Positions 8,216 through 16,723 are shown, counted from the stretch's first letter. The stretch: 64,000 nucleotides of DNA from Candidatus Zipacnadia bacterium (GCA_029821735.1 JALGSU010000027.1:1-64000), one strand, 5' to 3'. Numbers and translations: made by a program. The notes: generated by a model not told the origin, from the sequence alone.

Positions 8216-11200
8216 TTACATTCCCACGCTCAGCAGCCGCACGCACCTCGGTACCGCCGTCACCTCAAGCCCTTCGCCGAGGTCCACGGCCGCGCCGATC
8301 TCCTCCCCGGTGGCCACGTCCGTCACCCGGCACTTCGCTCCTGCCGGCAGTCCTAGTATCTCCGGCGCGCAGCGCACCGTCGCCTGCACTGGCTCATCGC
8401 TCGCGTTCAGCAGCGCCACCACTCGCGCCTCGGGGTAAGCGTATACGAACAGCCCCTCGCCTCCGGTTGCGTCGAGGCGCGCCGCCTCTGCCTCACGTCC
8501 CGCCGCCCAGAAGATCGCCGAACGCAGCAGTCGCGAGAACCCGTAATCCGCCGAATACCCGCACAGCCACACTGACCGCCCCTCCCCTGCCTGCCGATAC
8601 GCGACCCCCGGCAGCCACCCGCCCTCATCGGTCTCCAGTGCCCACGGAACGTGCACGTCGTCGCTCACCGTCGCCGCTCGGATCGTCCCTGTCATCGCCG
8701 GCACGTGACTCGGCGCCTCCGCTCCCGTGTATACCTCATCGGTCCTCACCAGCGACAGCCCCCGCTCTTCCCGCGCCGCGTCGAGCGCCTCCACGTCAAC
8801 CCACTCGTCCCCGCTGCCCGTCGTCTGCGCCTGCTCGTAGCCCATCGCTCCCTCGCCCGTGACGCCCATCAAATCGCTCAGCGCCCAGCGCGGTTCGGGG
8901 TCCTCCACATGCGACGGCGCCTGCATCGCCACCAACCCGCCACCTCCCGCCACGAACCCCCGCACTGCCTCAGCCAGCGCGTCGTCCTCCCACGCTGGCC
9001 CGCCGCTCCACGCGCTGTTCGGCATCCCGTAAAGCAGCACGCAATCCGCGTCCGCCGGCACCCCACCCGCCGCCACCTCGGCGAAGCTCACGAATTGCAC
9101 ACGCACGGGCAGGTCCGTGAGATGCCACAGCACCGGCGACCCCCACGGTCGCCACGAGTACTGCGCACCCCACGAATGCACCACGTACAGGTTCAGCCCG
9201 CCCTCCCACGCGCGCTGCCCGCCAAGCGTCTTGCCAATCAGTCGGAACTCGTCGCTGATCTGCGCCACTGCTTGCGTCCCGCCCTCGCGCACTGACTCCT
9301 GGGGCTGCCCCGCAACCTGCGGCATCGGCATCCAGTAGATCCCCTGTGCCGGCTCCATCAGCATCCCGCGCTGGCAGTTGGTCCACCGGCGCCGCAGCAG
9401 CGCCTCCCCGTCCGCTCGCCCGACCACATGCCCGTGCAGCCATTCCACCCGCAGTCGCCGGTACACATCGCCCGGGAAATCCACCAGCGCCCGCGCTGTC
9501 ACCGGGTCCCCCGCCGGCTTGTCGATTTCCTCCACCCGTCCCTCGGTCAGGCTCCCCATGTATGGCTCTATCCCCACATGCGCGTCGCCCCAATACAGCC
9601 AACTGCGCGCGCCTCGCTGGCGCACCACTTCGGTCGCCCGCGCCATCCACGGCTTCACTTTGCTCTGTACCCAGCGCATCCACGCCACATACTCATCCGG
9701 CGGCGGCACGTTCAGTGTCCGCGGCGCCAGCACCAGCCAGCGTGGGTCGAACTCGATCCCGGTCTCTGCCGTGAACGCCTCCTGATTCTCCGGTCGCGCC
9801 GCGTTCGTATACGACTCCCAGTCGCTGCTGCCCTGCGCATTCGCCCCCGGCCACGCGTACCCCAGGTCGTCGAACCAGTACGTCTCCAGCACGCCCTCGA
9901 AGGGCGCGATCAGTTCATCCAGCGCCTGCAAACCATACTCCGCAAAGGGCTCGTACAACGGGTCGCCCATGTGGGCCGTGTGCATCATGTAGTACACCCG
10001 GTATACATGCCCGGCCTCTGCGCCGCTGATCTGCACTTCGTTCTTGCCTTTGTCGAAGCTCCACCGGTCAACCCCCAGTTCCTCTCCCCGCTCTTGATCC
10101 AGTACCAGCCAGTGTTCCGCTGGTCCGAAGAAATCGCTCACTTCCAGGCCGCCCCACGCTGGCGGTGTCAGCCGCACGCGAATGCTCTCCTCCGCCGCCG
10201 GCGCGCTGTCAATGTACCAGTACCCGAACTGCCGGTGATCCGGATGCTCCTTCGGGTCTGCGCTGTGGATCGGCACGCTCGACAGTATCCCCGTGTGGTA
10301 GCCCGCATCCTGCCACGTCTGCAGTCCCTCGCGCGTCGTCGACCGCGAGCTGCTCACCAGTTCATTTGCCCCCACCCGCTCCGCCCACGGCAGCGCCGCC
10401 GCCGCGTCATCCGCATTCCAGCTCATCGTCACCCGCAGCTCGTCGTCACGTTCGCCCGCCCGCACTCGCGCCCTGACTGCCGCGCGGTATGCCGCCTCGC
10501 CGCTCGCGATCCTGTGCGCGGCCCGCTCCGCCGCTGCCACCACGCCCTCGGCCATCTCGAACTTGCGCGCCTCCCACGCGCTTGCCGCCTCGTCCAGAAA
10601 CAGTTGCGCCAGCGCCGTCTCCGGCAACGAGTCATCCGCCCCCGCCAGAGCTGCCCGGCACGCCTCCGCACGAGCGCGCTGCTCATCCACCTGCTCACCC
10701 ACGTATCTCACCGGCTGCGCCACGCTCCCCACCACTGCCCCCTCGGCGTCGAGGAAGCTCACGATCGCGCTCGCCGGCTCCGCCCCGATCGCCGCCGCCT
10801 CCATCAGCTCCTCGCCTGCCTGCGCCACCGCCCGCTCCTCACTCGCCAGTTCCTCGCCTCCTCGCACCAGCGCCACACGCACTCTCGCCACCTCGTCCGG
10901 CAGCGTCACCCCGCCCAGATTCAGTCGCACACGCTCCCCTGCCAGGTATGCCGCCTGCGTCAGCAATGGCGCGAATTCCCGCACGTTGTCCGAGATCCGA
11001 ATCTCGTCCATCGCCCCCTTCAGGAACGTGCTCCACCCATCATGCGCGCCAAACGCCGCCGTCGACGAACCTGCGTAGTCTCCCTCATCTCCATGCTCGG
11101 CGCTCGCTATCAGCCGCCCGTTGATATACAGTTTCACCTGCCGGTCCTCGTCGTGGGTCAGCGCCACGTGCATCCACTCTCGCCGCGGCCAGCTCACTCC

Positions 11201-11713
11201 CGCCATCGGCACCCACCGTATCGGGAAACTCTCCGCCCGATACCCTAAGGTCGCGGTGCTGCGGCTGAAGTGCCCTTTCAGGTAGAACCGCGTGCCTATC
11301 GAGAAGATGCTCGCCTCTGGCGAGTCCGCCCGCATCCACATTTCGACCGTGAACGGTTGTGCATTCCCCAGCGACAGCGCCGCGTTCTTCGTCAGCCGCA
11401 GGTGTTCCTTAGGCCCGCGCAGGTGCACCGCTTGGCCGAACGCTCCCGGCCCGCGCACCGCCCCGCCATGCATCACCAGTTCGATCTCCGCCGCGGCCTC
11501 GTTCGCTTCCCCCTCACCCTCCCCTGCCGGTTCGGCCTCTCCCTCGCCGTCGAGGTGGTACAGCACAATCGTATGCTCATCGGGTTCGTAGGGCAGGAAC
11601 CACGCCTCGTCCGCACCGGCCACGTTCACGCACAAAGCGATGGCCATGACGCTGGCGACACTCACAGCGATCCCGCGCAGGGCACTGGCAGTGATGACGT
11701 GAGGAGATATCAT
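8216..11713 (-). CDS. Secreted LamG protein with GH112 phosphorylase-like region
   Basis: This 1,165-aa protein has a signal peptide to about residue 33 and starts 7 nt after GGAGGT. A Glu/Gly/Ala-rich insert (about 55-77) precedes a LamG/concanavalin-like domain (about 80-245). A beta-rich and helical linker runs to about 430, followed by a large TIM-barrel-like region (about 430-1050). Within it, WYWGD-like LYWGDAHVGIEPYMGS, the GGDPV-like AGDPVTARALVDF and the VVHSWGAQYSW segment followed by a Rossmann-like block (VLLYGMPNSAWSGGPAW) recall the lacto-N-biose/galactosyl-rhamnose phosphorylases of GH112. Those enzymes are normally cytoplasmic, so a secreted, LamG-bearing form would be odd. 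A distant GH-like hydrolase is the alternative. The gene call is firm; the family is tentative. Confidence 0.8.
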   Translation of the reverse strand: MISPHVITASALRGIAVSVASVMAIALCVNVAGADEAWFLPYEPDEHTIVLYHLDGEGEAEPAGEGEGEANEAAAEIELVMHGGAVRGPGAFGQAVHLRGPKEHLRLTKNAALSLGNAQPFTVEMWMRADSPEASIFSIGTRFYLKGHFSRSTATLGYRAESFPIRWVPMAGVSWPRREWMHVALTHDEDRQVKLYINGRLIASAEHGDEGDYAGSSTAAFGAHDGWSTFLKGAMDEIRISDNVREFAPLLTQAAYLAGERVRLNLGGVTLPDEVARVRVALVRGGEELASEERAVAQAGEELMEAAAIGAEPASAIVSFLDAEGAVVGSVAQPVRYVGEQVDEQRARAEACRAALAGADDSLPETALAQLFLDEAASAWEARKFEMAEGVVAAAERAAHRIASGEAAYRAAVRARVRAGERDDELRVTMSWNADDAAAALPWAERVGANELVSSSRSTTREGLQTWQDAGYHTGILSSVPIHSADPKEHPDHRQFGYWYIDSAPAAEESIRVRLTPPAWGGLEVSDFFGPAEHWLVLDQERGEELGVDRWSFDKGKNEVQISGAEAGHVYRVYYMMHTAHMGDPLYEPFAEYGLQALDELIAPFEGVLETYWFDDLGYAWPGANAQGSSDWESYTNAARPENQEAFTAETGIEFDPRWLVLAPRTLNVPPPDEYVAWMRWVQSKVKPWMARATEVVRQRGARSWLYWGDAHVGIEPYMGSLTEGRVEEIDKPAGDPVTARALVDFPGDVYRRLRVEWLHGHVVGRADGEALLRRRWTNCQRGMLMEPAQGIYWMPMPQVAGQPQESVREGGTQAVAQISDEFRLIGKTLGGQRAWEGGLNLYVVHSWGAQYSWRPWGSPVLWHLTDLPVRVQFVSFAEVAAGGVPADADCVLLYGMPNSAWSGGPAWEDDALAEAVRGFVAGGGGLVAMQAPSHVEDPEPRWALSDLMGVTGEGAMGYEQAQTTGSGDEWVDVEALDAAREERGLSLVRTDEVYTGAEAPSHVPAMTGTIRAATVSDDVHVPWALETDEGGWLPGVAYRQAGEGRSVWLCGYSADYGFSRLLRSAIFWAAGREAEAARLDATGGEGLFVYAYPEARVVALLNASDEPVQATVRCAPEILGLPAGAKCRVTDVATGEEIGAAVDLGEGLEVTAVPRCVRLLSVGM

Positions 11714-11817
11714 GCTCTACACCTCCGACGCTGATCTTCCGTTCACAAGAGGGTTTACCTCAGCGGGGCCCGTCACCTGCCGTCGCAGCCTGCCGTATGC
11801 CTTACGCCGTTCTGGAG

Positions 11818-11899
11818 GGCGGGTCTTTCCTTGGGCACCGACTTGTGGGCCGAAGCTTTAGCGAAGGTCCATAGCTTCAGCGAAGGCGCCAGACCCGCC
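11818..11899. repeat. Type A palindromic element carrying a 31-nt insert
   Basis: Outer arms GGCGGGTCT (11818-11826) and AGACCCGCC (11891-11899) are intact. Compared with the copy at 8109-8159, an extra 31 nt (11840-11870) begins GACTTGTGGGCC, ends GGTCC, and lies exactly between GGGCACC and ATAGCTTCAGCGAAGG. The insert has its own hairpin (GGGCC/GGTCC around CTTTAGCGAAG). Confidence 0.9.
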
Positions 11900-11921
11900 G
11901 GTCGTCGCCGTCGCCGGGAGC

Positions 11922-11938
11922 GCCGGCTTCCAGCCGGC
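11922..11938. repeat. GCCGGC hairpin
   Basis: GCCGGCT (11922-11928) and AGCCGGC (11932-11938) surround TCC. The element at 20651-20668 has the same context (GGGAGC before it) but arms GCCGGCA/TGCCGGC, so the last pair has changed on both sides. Confidence 0.8.
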
Positions 11939-11972
11939 ACAGCCGTTTGCTTTGCCGTTGCCCTCCGTCGTT

Positions 11973-12021
11973 CCCCAATCCCCAATCCCCAATCCCCAAT
12001 CCCCAATCCCCAATCCCCAAT
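11973..12021. repeat. Seven perfect CCCCAAT heptamers
   Basis: Forty-nine bases are seven exact copies of CCCCAAT. On the minus strand this reads ATTGGGG repeated seven times, placed 8 nt beyond the stop of the VWA gene. Four or more G4 runs with 3-nt spacers fit a G-quadruplex pattern in DNA and in the 3' end of the transcript. Confidence 0.95.
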
Positions 12022-12029
12022 CCCGCCTT

Positions 12030-14915
12030 CTACTCGTCCTCCCGCATTTCCCGCTTCCTTCGCAGCAGCCGTTCCGTCATGCTCTCATCCTGCGGCGCTT
12101 CCTCCGCTGGCTCTTCTCGCTCAACCGGGGATTCCGGTTCCGGAGCCATTGCCGTCGTTGGCGCCATTGGCGGCGGCGCAGCATCCGGCGCAGGCGCCAC
12201 CGTCACTGGATGCTCAGTCGCCTCCCGCTCACGTTCCGCGCGCGCCACTTCCAGGAGCCGGTCCACGGTTGCCGGCTCCGCCTTCGGCCGTGTCCGCCGC
12301 AGCCGCAACGCCGCCGCGCCCGCCACTGCCACGATCCCCGCCACGTCCTGCCGCGTCACCACCAGCCGCCGCACCGCCACGTCCAACGGCAGCAGCAGCG
12401 CCGCCAGCCACAGCAGCAGCCGCCAGATGTCCGTGCGGCGTTTCGGCGCAGTCTCCGGAGGCTCAAACGCCGCCGCCGGGTCGCTCATCACCTGCCCGCC
12501 GGTCTGTTGCGCCAGCGAGCGCAGCAGCGCCTCATTCGGCTCGGTATCCGCGTAATCGGGCGGATAGTCCACCGAGAACCCGACGCTCTGCCGCGCCTCG
12601 AAACCCTCTGCTCCCTGCGCATTCACGCCCACCACGTATGGCCCGCTCGCCGCCGCCTCGACCTCCGCCGCATACGTCCCCGGCCCGCTCTGCGGCAGCG
12701 ACAGCTCCCGACGCGACCCGTCCGGCATCGCCAGCGTCGCCCGCACGTCCAGCCCGTTGATCACCGTTCCGTCCTCGCGGATCGCCTCCACCACCACCCG
12801 CGCCTCGTCGCCCATCCGCTCCACTCGAGCCTGCAGATCGCCGCTCTCGGGTCGCCGTAGAACCCACCGCACCGCCTGCCCCCACAGCTTCCCGAAACCC
12901 GACCACCCGATCCAGTGTGCCGCCCAGTGAGCCTTCGCATCTGACGTGAACGCGATGCTTCGCCCCAGCCCGAAGTTCCAGTGCGCCAGCACCGGATCGT
13001 CCTTATGCGACACCAGCGGCGTTCTCGCCAGACCTCGCGCGCTGGTCGCCACATACCCCAGCAGCGGCGGCGCGGCCGCGAAATCCACCCCGCTGGTCAC
13101 CTCGCTCGCCTCTGCTGGCTGGGCCCTGAAACTCTCCTCGATCAGCACCGACTTCGCCACCGTCAGCGCCTCACGCGTGAAGATCGCTTTCAGGTCCCGC
13201 GCCCGCTCCGCCAGATAGTATTGCCCCCCGCCTGCGCGCGCCACGTCCTTCAGGAAGGGCACATGCGGCCCGGACCCGAACGCGATTGCGGTCGTGGTGA
13301 TCTTCTCCGCGGCCATCTTGTAGACCAGCGCCACGGACCCGTCCTGCTCGTCGCAGTCGCTCCCGTCTGCCAGCATGATGATATGCCGCACCGGCGCCTT
13401 GCTCCCTGCGAGCACGTCGTACGCTGCGCTCAGCGAGGGATATACTGCGATCCCGCCGCCACCGGGGCGCACCGACCGGATGTCAGATTTCACTGACTCC
13501 TTGTTCTCAAGCGTGCGCAGCTCGCACACCATCGTCGGCGCCGGGTCGCTGGCCAGGAAGCCCACCGAGTCATACGGTTGCAGCAGGTCCACCACCGCCG
13601 CGCCCGCTTCTGCCGCCAGCTCGATCTTCGTCGAGCCGTCCTCCTGCGCGCCCATGCTGCCCGATGTGTCCATCACGATCAGCACCGCCGACGCCGGGAA
13701 CACTCGCTGCTTGCTCACATCCATCGTCACTGGCAGGGCCTCTTCCACCGGCGTGTGGTAGTAGCCCCCCGCCCCGAAGCTCATCTCGCCGCCGACCATC
13801 CCCAGCCCGATGCCGCGGTCGCGCACCGAGTCGCGCAGCATCATCATCTGCCGGTGCTGCATCTTCCACGCGGGCAAGTCCGACAGCAGCACCGCGTCCC
13901 ACGCCTCGAGGTCCGCCGCATCCGTCGGCAGTCCCGCCGGCCCGGTCACCGTGACCTCGATATCCAGTTCCTGCAGTGCCCGGCGCAGCGCCCCCACCTC
14001 GTCGGGCGCACTGTCCACCACCAGCACTCGCGGCTCGCCCCGCACGCGCACGAACCCCGAGCCCACATTGTTCTCCGGGCAATCGTCGCCGGTCCCGCTC
14101 ACTGCCACGTCCACGCGGTGCAGTCCCGGTTCATCGAACTGCACTGGCACCCCGAGCGCTGTCGTGCCCGCTCCCACTGTCATCGTCTGCGTGCTCACTG
14201 GCCGGTCGTCAACGAGCACGGTCACGGTGGCCGCCGCCGGGTGACTCGATCGCACTGCGACTCGCACTGGCACGGGCTCGCCCTGGCGCGCGGCCGATGG
14301 CATATCGACCGCATCCACCAGCACGTCCTGGGTGACGCGCGTCCCGAGCGGAACCACGTCCACGCCCACTCGCCCGGCGCGTGCAGCCAGCACTTCCTCG
14401 GTCGCGGACCCCATGTTCTCATTGCCGTCCGACAGCAGTATCACTCGCCCGGCCGACTCCGGGGGCACCATCCCCAGAGCCAGTCGCAGTCCGCCGGCCA
14501 GGTTCGAGTATCCGCCGGTGGTTTCTGACACGATCTGCACGTCTGCCGCGCTGGTCAGATTCTCCGACTCCACCAGTGCTTCGCGTCCGAAGACCACCAG
14601 TGCTGCGTGGTCATCGCCTCCTCGGTACTCGAGAGCTTCGCGCACGAACTCCATTGCACGTTCACGTTCCGCGACGGGGACGCTTTGCGAGGCATCGAGG
14701 GCGAAGATCACGGCCAGTTCACGGGCGGGCTGCACCAGTTGCGCGCCGGCCAGGGCCATGACCAGCGCGAGCATGAGCACGATACGCGCGCCCCACGCGA
14801 GCCACTGGCGCACGCCGACGAGGCCCGCGAAGCTTCCTCGCGCGGACCACACCAGCGCTGCCGCGATTACCGGCAGAGCCATCAGCCACTCTGGTCTGGT
14901 GAACGATATGCCCAT
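12030..14915 (-). CDS. Membrane protein with two von Willebrand factor A domains
   Basis: This 961-aa protein has two N-terminal transmembrane helices (about 10-30 and 38-62). A first VWA-like domain follows (about 66-200, MIDAS-type DASQS), then a beta-rich segment (about 200-290) and a glutamine-amidotransferase-like domain (about 290-400). A second VWA domain covers about 405-570 (VLIVMDTSGSMG, full DxSxS motif), followed by further beta domains, a late transmembrane helix near 860 and a Pro/Ala/Glu-rich cytoplasmic tail. The architecture is that of the large VWA proteins found beside MoxR/DUF58/BatA clusters. VWA domains bind metal and partner proteins at the envelope. It lies downstream of that cluster on the same strand and is followed by a G-quadruplex-type repeat. 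No enzymatic role is evident. Confidence 0.9.
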   Translation of the reverse strand: MGISFTRPEWLMALPVIAAALVWSARGSFAGLVGVRQWLAWGARIVLMLALVMALAGAQLVQPARELAVIFALDASQSVPVAERERAMEFVREALEYRGGDDHAALVVFGREALVESENLTSAADVQIVSETTGGYSNLAGGLRLALGMVPPESAGRVILLSDGNENMGSATEEVLAARAGRVGVDVVPLGTRVTQDVLVDAVDMPSAARQGEPVPVRVAVRSSHPAAATVTVLVDDRPVSTQTMTVGAGTTALGVPVQFDEPGLHRVDVAVSGTGDDCPENNVGSGFVRVRGEPRVLVVDSAPDEVGALRRALQELDIEVTVTGPAGLPTDAADLEAWDAVLLSDLPAWKMQHRQMMMLRDSVRDRGIGLGMVGGEMSFGAGGYYHTPVEEALPVTMDVSKQRVFPASAVLIVMDTSGSMGAQEDGSTKIELAAEAGAAVVDLLQPYDSVGFLASDPAPTMVCELRTLENKESVKSDIRSVRPGGGGIAVYPSLSAAYDVLAGSKAPVRHIIMLADGSDCDEQDGSVALVYKMAAEKITTTAIAFGSGPHVPFLKDVARAGGGQYYLAERARDLKAIFTREALTVAKSVLIEESFRAQPAEASEVTSGVDFAAAPPLLGYVATSARGLARTPLVSHKDDPVLAHWNFGLGRSIAFTSDAKAHWAAHWIGWSGFGKLWGQAVRWVLRRPESGDLQARVERMGDEARVVVEAIREDGTVINGLDVRATLAMPDGSRRELSLPQSGPGTYAAEVEAAASGPYVVGVNAQGAEGFEARQSVGFSVDYPPDYADTEPNEALLRSLAQQTGGQVMSDPAAAFEPPETAPKRRTDIWRLLLWLAALLLPLDVAVRRLVVTRQDVAGIVAVAGAAALRLRRTRPKAEPATVDRLLEVARAEREREATEHPVTVAPAPDAAPPPMAPTTAMAPEPESPVEREEPAEEAPQDESMTERLLRRKREMREDE

Positions 14916-14959
14916 GTGCTCCTCTTCACGCTACGTCTGTGCCTTGTCGCCGCCGCTTG

Positions 14960-15016
14960 TCCCCCGACTTGTGGGCCATAGCTTCAGCGAAGGTCCATAG
15001 CCTTGGCGACGGGGGA
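14960..15016. repeat. Type D palindromic element carrying a 31-nt insert
   Basis: Arms TCCCCC (14960-14965) and GGGGGA (15011-15016) match the element at 8169-8194. Between the left arm and ATAGCCTTGGCGA lies a 31-nt module (14966-14996) beginning GACTTGTGGGCC and ending GGTCC. This is the same module as in the type A element at 11840-11870. The region overlaps the C-terminal tail of the adjacent toroid-protein frame. Confidence 0.9.
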
Positions 15017-16441
15017 TCGCCGTTGCTTCAGCGAAGGTCCAAGCCTTGGCGACGGGCGATGCCGTCGTCGTTGCCGTCGCCGTCCGCTGTTCTGTAGGGC
15101 GCGGTCCTTGCCCACCGACCGTAGCTTCAGCGAAGGTGGGTGCCGCGCCGGCCCTTGCCGTATGCTCTGGTCGTTTGGAGGGGTTGCATTCCCATGCAAC
15201 CCACTGGCCCGACGGGCCAGGTCTTGCCGTACGGAGGGCGGGTCTTTCCTTGGGCACCGACCTGTGGGCCATAGCCTTGGCGAAGGCCCAAGCCTTGGCG
15301 AAGGTGCCAGACCCGCCGGTCGTTGCCGTATGCCGTCCGCCGCTTGTCCCCCATAGCTCGGCGTCGTTTGCCGAGCGAAGGGGGATCGCCTTCGCTGTCG
15401 TCTCTTTCGTTCCTGCCGTATGGAGGGCGGGTCTTTAGACCCGCCGGTCGTTGTCGTCTGCCGGCCGCCGTTCTCCTTTGCCCCTTGCCCATTCCCCTTT
15501 GCCGCCGTTCGCCGTTCTCGGTGCTTCAGCGCGAGACACGCATACAACGTGATCCACTTGTTGGCATGTCCTCTTGGCGTCGTCCGCAGGTGCGGCCAGT
15601 TGACTGACGCCTCCAGCGCGAACCGACCGTCGGGACGTTGCCGCCCGGCCAGCGATGCCCACGCCCTGTCCATTTCCGGTCGGCGACCGTATCCCAGCGC
15701 GGACATGGCGTACAGGGCCTCCACCAGTCCGGGGCGGTATATGATCGGGAAGGAAAGCTGCAGTAGTTGCGGCACAACCGGGGTACTGAGGTCATCGGTG
15801 CGGAAGCACACATGTCGTCTGAGGAAGTATCCCGCGACCATCTCGCACTCCTCGGTCCCCCTCAGTTCAGGGTCCTCCGCAAAGGCCAGCAGCGCTTTCA
15901 GCGAGCCCTTGATGCAGCTCTTATGGGGGGGACTCGCATCGCGTCCGCGCTTGGGGCGCATGTCGCAGTGGAAGCCGCCGTCGTGCCGAATCGAGTTCAG
16001 GAGCAGTTCCCTGAGCCGGGCGGTGCGGCGGTCGTCGCGAAAGCCCAGTCTGTTGAGTGTGCGCAGGATGAGTCCGTTGTAGCACGAGTAGTGTCTGAAG
16101 AAGTCACCATCCTCCTGTTGCAGCGAGAAGAGATGCTCAACGGCGCTTGAGGCCCTGGGGTCGTCTCTGTCCAGCCCGAGTTCTGCGATATAGCTCAGAG
16201 ATGCCGTCACGAACTTCAGGTAGCGGTTAGGCTGATCCCGGTGCGCGTATTGCCATGACCCGTCCGCCGCCAAGGGCTCAAGGGCGGCAGCGACCGCTGG
16301 GCTGTCGGGTATGGCCATCCTGGCGGCTGCGGGTTCTCGCTCCGTTGCTCCGCGGCCGAGCAGTTCCGTCAGCGTGCGGTATCTGACAGACGGGTCATCA
16401 TCTTCAAGCAGCCAGTCAAGCGCGCTGTCCGAGACCTGCAT
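14984..16441 (-). CDS. Prenyltransferase/squalene-cyclase-like alpha/alpha-toroid protein with repeat-derived tail
   Basis: Residues 1 to about 307 form a helical-repeat protein with the internal pattern of terpenoid-cyclase/prenyltransferase toroids (LFSLQQEDGDFFRHY, LLNSIRHDGGFHCDM, WASLAGRQRPDGRFALE, the QxxDGxF-type motifs). It begins MQVSDSALDWLLEDDDPSVRY, a motif common in small bacterial proteins of this fold. There is no signal peptide. No DDxD-type cyclase signature is seen, so activity is unproven. From about residue 308 (DNA below about 15,520) the frame runs through the palindromic repeat array and reads as low-complexity Arg/Gly/Pro-rich sequence to 485. The ancestral stop was probably near 15,515, and the tail is likely an artefact of repeat insertion, or a genuine fusion if translated. 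Confidence 0.8.
   Translation of the reverse strand: MQVSDSALDWLLEDDDPSVRYRTLTELLGRGATEREPAAARMAIPDSPAVAAALEPLAADGSWQYAHRDQPNRYLKFVTASLSYIAELGLDRDDPRASSAVEHLFSLQQEDGDFFRHYSCYNGLILRTLNRLGFRDDRRTARLRELLLNSIRHDGGFHCDMRPKRGRDASPPHKSCIKGSLKALLAFAEDPELRGTEECEMVAGYFLRRHVCFRTDDLSTPVVPQLLQLSFPIIYRPGLVEALYAMSALGYGRRPEMDRAWASLAGRQRPDGRFALEASVNWPHLRTTPRGHANKWITLYACLALKHRERRTAAKGNGQGAKENGGRQTTTTGGSKDPPSIRQERKRRQRRRSPFARQTTPSYGGQAADGIRQRPAGLAPSPRLGPSPRLWPTGRCPRKDPPSVRQDLARRASGLHGNATPPNDQSIRQGPARHPPSLKLRSVGKDRALQNSGRRRQRRRHRPSPRLGPSLKQRRSPVAKAMDLR
15098..15149. repeat. Nested palindromic element with variant arms
   Basis: Outer arms are GGCGCGG (15098-15104) and CCGCGCC (15143-15149). Inner arms are GCCCACC (15110-15116) and GGTGGGT ending at 15141, around CTTCAGCGAAG. 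The core matches type A while both arm pairs differ yet still pair. Confidence 0.85.
15181..15220. repeat. Pair of adjacent hairpins
   Basis: GGGTTGCAT (15181-15189) pairs with ATGCAACCC (15194-15202) across TCCC. It is followed directly by CTGGCCC (15204-15210) and GGGCCAG (15214-15220). The same two-hairpin unit recurs at 20801-20840 with paired base changes. Confidence 0.9.
15237..15317. repeat. Type A palindromic element carrying a 31-nt insert
   Basis: Outer arms GGCGGGTCT (15237-15245) and AGACCCGCC (15309-15317). The insert at 15259-15289 starts GACCTGTGGGCC, ends GGCCC, and splits the inner hairpin after GGGCACC. It has its own arms TGGGCC (15265-15270) and GGCCCA (15285-15290). Confidence 0.9.
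15347..15385. repeat. Type D palindromic element with alternative core
   Basis: Arms TCCCCC (15347-15352) and GGGGGA (15380-15385) enclose a GCTCGGC/GCCGAGC hairpin (15356-15362 and 15370-15376) in place of the usual CCTTGGCGAAGG core. A related copy with a decayed left arm lies at 16748-16768. Confidence 0.85.
15426..15445. repeat. Minimal (insert-free) type A palindrome
   Basis: GGCGGGTC and GACCCGCC pair across a TTTA loop with nothing inserted. Flanks (TATGGAG before, GGTCGTTG after) match the filled elements, so this looks like an empty or excised form. Confidence 0.9.
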
Positions 16442-16527
16442 CGCCTGCGCCTCCTTCCATCAAGCCGGTCCGCCGATCGCCCGCCGATCGCCTGCCGTTC
16501 CCGCCGTTCGCCGTTGTCCTATCGTAG

Positions 16528-16581
16528 GTCGGGCTTCTGCTTGCACCCACCGAAGCTTTAGCGAAGGCGGGCCAGCCCGAC
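16528..16581. repeat. Nested palindromic element with GTCGGGCT arms
   Basis: Arms GTCGGGCT (16528-16535) and AGCCCGAC (16574-16581) enclose a core with CTTTAGCGAAG. The right flank CAATCAATCC is shared with the element ending at 20941. Confidence 0.85.
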
Positions 16582-16672
16582 AATCAATCCGTGCCGTTGC
16601 CTTCACTGCCGTTTCTGTCGTCTCTTTCGTTTCTGCTGTCTCTTTTGTTCCTGCCGTTCCTGCCGTATGAAG

Positions 16673-16723
16673 GGCGGGTCTTTCTTCGGGCACCATAGCT
16701 TCAGCGAAGGTGTCAGACCCGCC
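16673..16723. repeat. Nested palindromic element, type A
   Basis: Arms GGCGGGTCT (16673-16681) and AGACCCGCC (16715-16723), inner GGCACC and GGTGTC, core CTTCAGCGAAG. It has the same length (51 nt) as the copies at 187 and 8109. Confidence 0.9.

Larger units (their letters stand above)
11714..12029. other. Intergenic region packed with palindromes and a heptamer array
   Basis: The 316 bases between the VWA gene stop and the LamG gene start hold one expanded type A element, one GCCGGC hairpin, a seven-copy CCCCAAT array and GCCGTT-rich linkers. Apart from the GGAGGT ribosome site of the downstream gene I see no promoter hexamers and no gene. Confidence 0.7.

Noticed and set aside
11773..12006. 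Small minus-strand protein with GIGDWGLGIGE repeats
   Set aside because: This is only a translation of the ATTGGGG array and adjacent palindrome, with no ribosome site and no folded segment.
11973..12021. CRISPR array
   Set aside because: The 7-nt perfect tandem units have no spacers. No cas genes are present in the window.
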